Shown here: positions 33,762-33,821 of the stretch, in pieces
Position numbering within the stretch: position 1 is the first letter of the stretch
How the letters are laid out: each line of letters begins with the position of its first letter
DNA from: Bacteroidales bacterium
GTDB taxonomy: Bacteria; Bacteroidota; Bacteroidia; Bacteroidales; B18-G4
Direction: 5' to 3'
Assembly (NCBI GenBank): GCA_030618905.1
Contig: JAUXCL010000004.1
Coordinates: forward strand, 1-33,821
DNA: 33,821 nt
Made by a program: the position numbers and the translations under genes
The notes under the pieces: model-generated
Databases searched by the model: none
What the model saw: the letters and a program-made list of their open reading frames with translations, nothing else
What the model was told of the DNA's origin: nothing

Positions 33762-33821
33762 AGCAATCCAAATTTGAACCTAGAACCAATATCACTTCCC
33801 ACTAACCGAATACTTCTCCCA

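Noticed and set aside
33200..33802. A 200-residue minus-strand open frame with repeated LLYCYIVI units
   Set aside because: The repeated peptide is just the translation of the 8-base tandem array, and the rest lies antisense to the second protease gene. No domain or start signal supports it.

Overview
The window reads as chromosomal DNA from a member of the Bacteroidota, probably class Bacteroidia; I cannot fix the family. The evidence is consistent throughout. There is an act cluster for Alternative Complex III, a fused secDF, a fused ccsBA, two secreted proteases ending in type IX secretion (T9SS) sorting domains, a TPR/beta-propeller/OmpA envelope protein, and promoter boxes of the Bacteroidota type (TAnnTTTG near -7). 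Coding density is high. No gene-free stretch exceeds about 225 bases. I saw no rRNA, tRNA, CRISPR array, insertion sequence or prophage.

Layout. Bases 1-852 (+) hold the 3' part of an SGNH-hydrolase-like gene cut by the window edge. It runs tail-to-tail into a long minus-strand block. Read in transcription order (right to left), the block from 15445 to 849 is: htpG; lemA; a small TPM-domain gene; a broken second TPM gene; actA-actB-actC-actD-actE-actF; and ccsBA. ilvE (+, 15669-16694) diverges from htpG and converges on pyrF. A second minus-strand block from 29109 to 16684 is: an MFS transporter, hldD, secDF, tatA, the OmpA/beta-propeller protein, purM, a CYTH-domain gene, prfA and pyrF. From 29249 to 33607 (+) lie two adjacent paralogous secreted serine proteases, followed by a repeat-rich spacer to the window end.

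How the genes fit together. ActA-F form a membrane quinol:electron-acceptor oxidoreductase that replaces cytochrome bc1. ActA and ActE carry seven CxxCH haem sites in total, and the adjacent CcsBA is the system II machine that attaches haem to such sites. ActB has a twin-arginine signal, and a tatA gene lies in the same window. SecDF would help export the Sec substrates, including the two T9SS proteases. No terminal oxidase gene is next to the act cluster, although one often is.

Most of the window is housekeeping and respiratory genes. I found no clear new multi-gene system. The most unusual items are a retropepsin-like domain at the C-terminus of the OmpA-family protein that has lost its catalytic DTG motif, an ActA with six rather than five haem motifs, the decayed TPM gene, and the tandem protease pair with three and one PKD domains.
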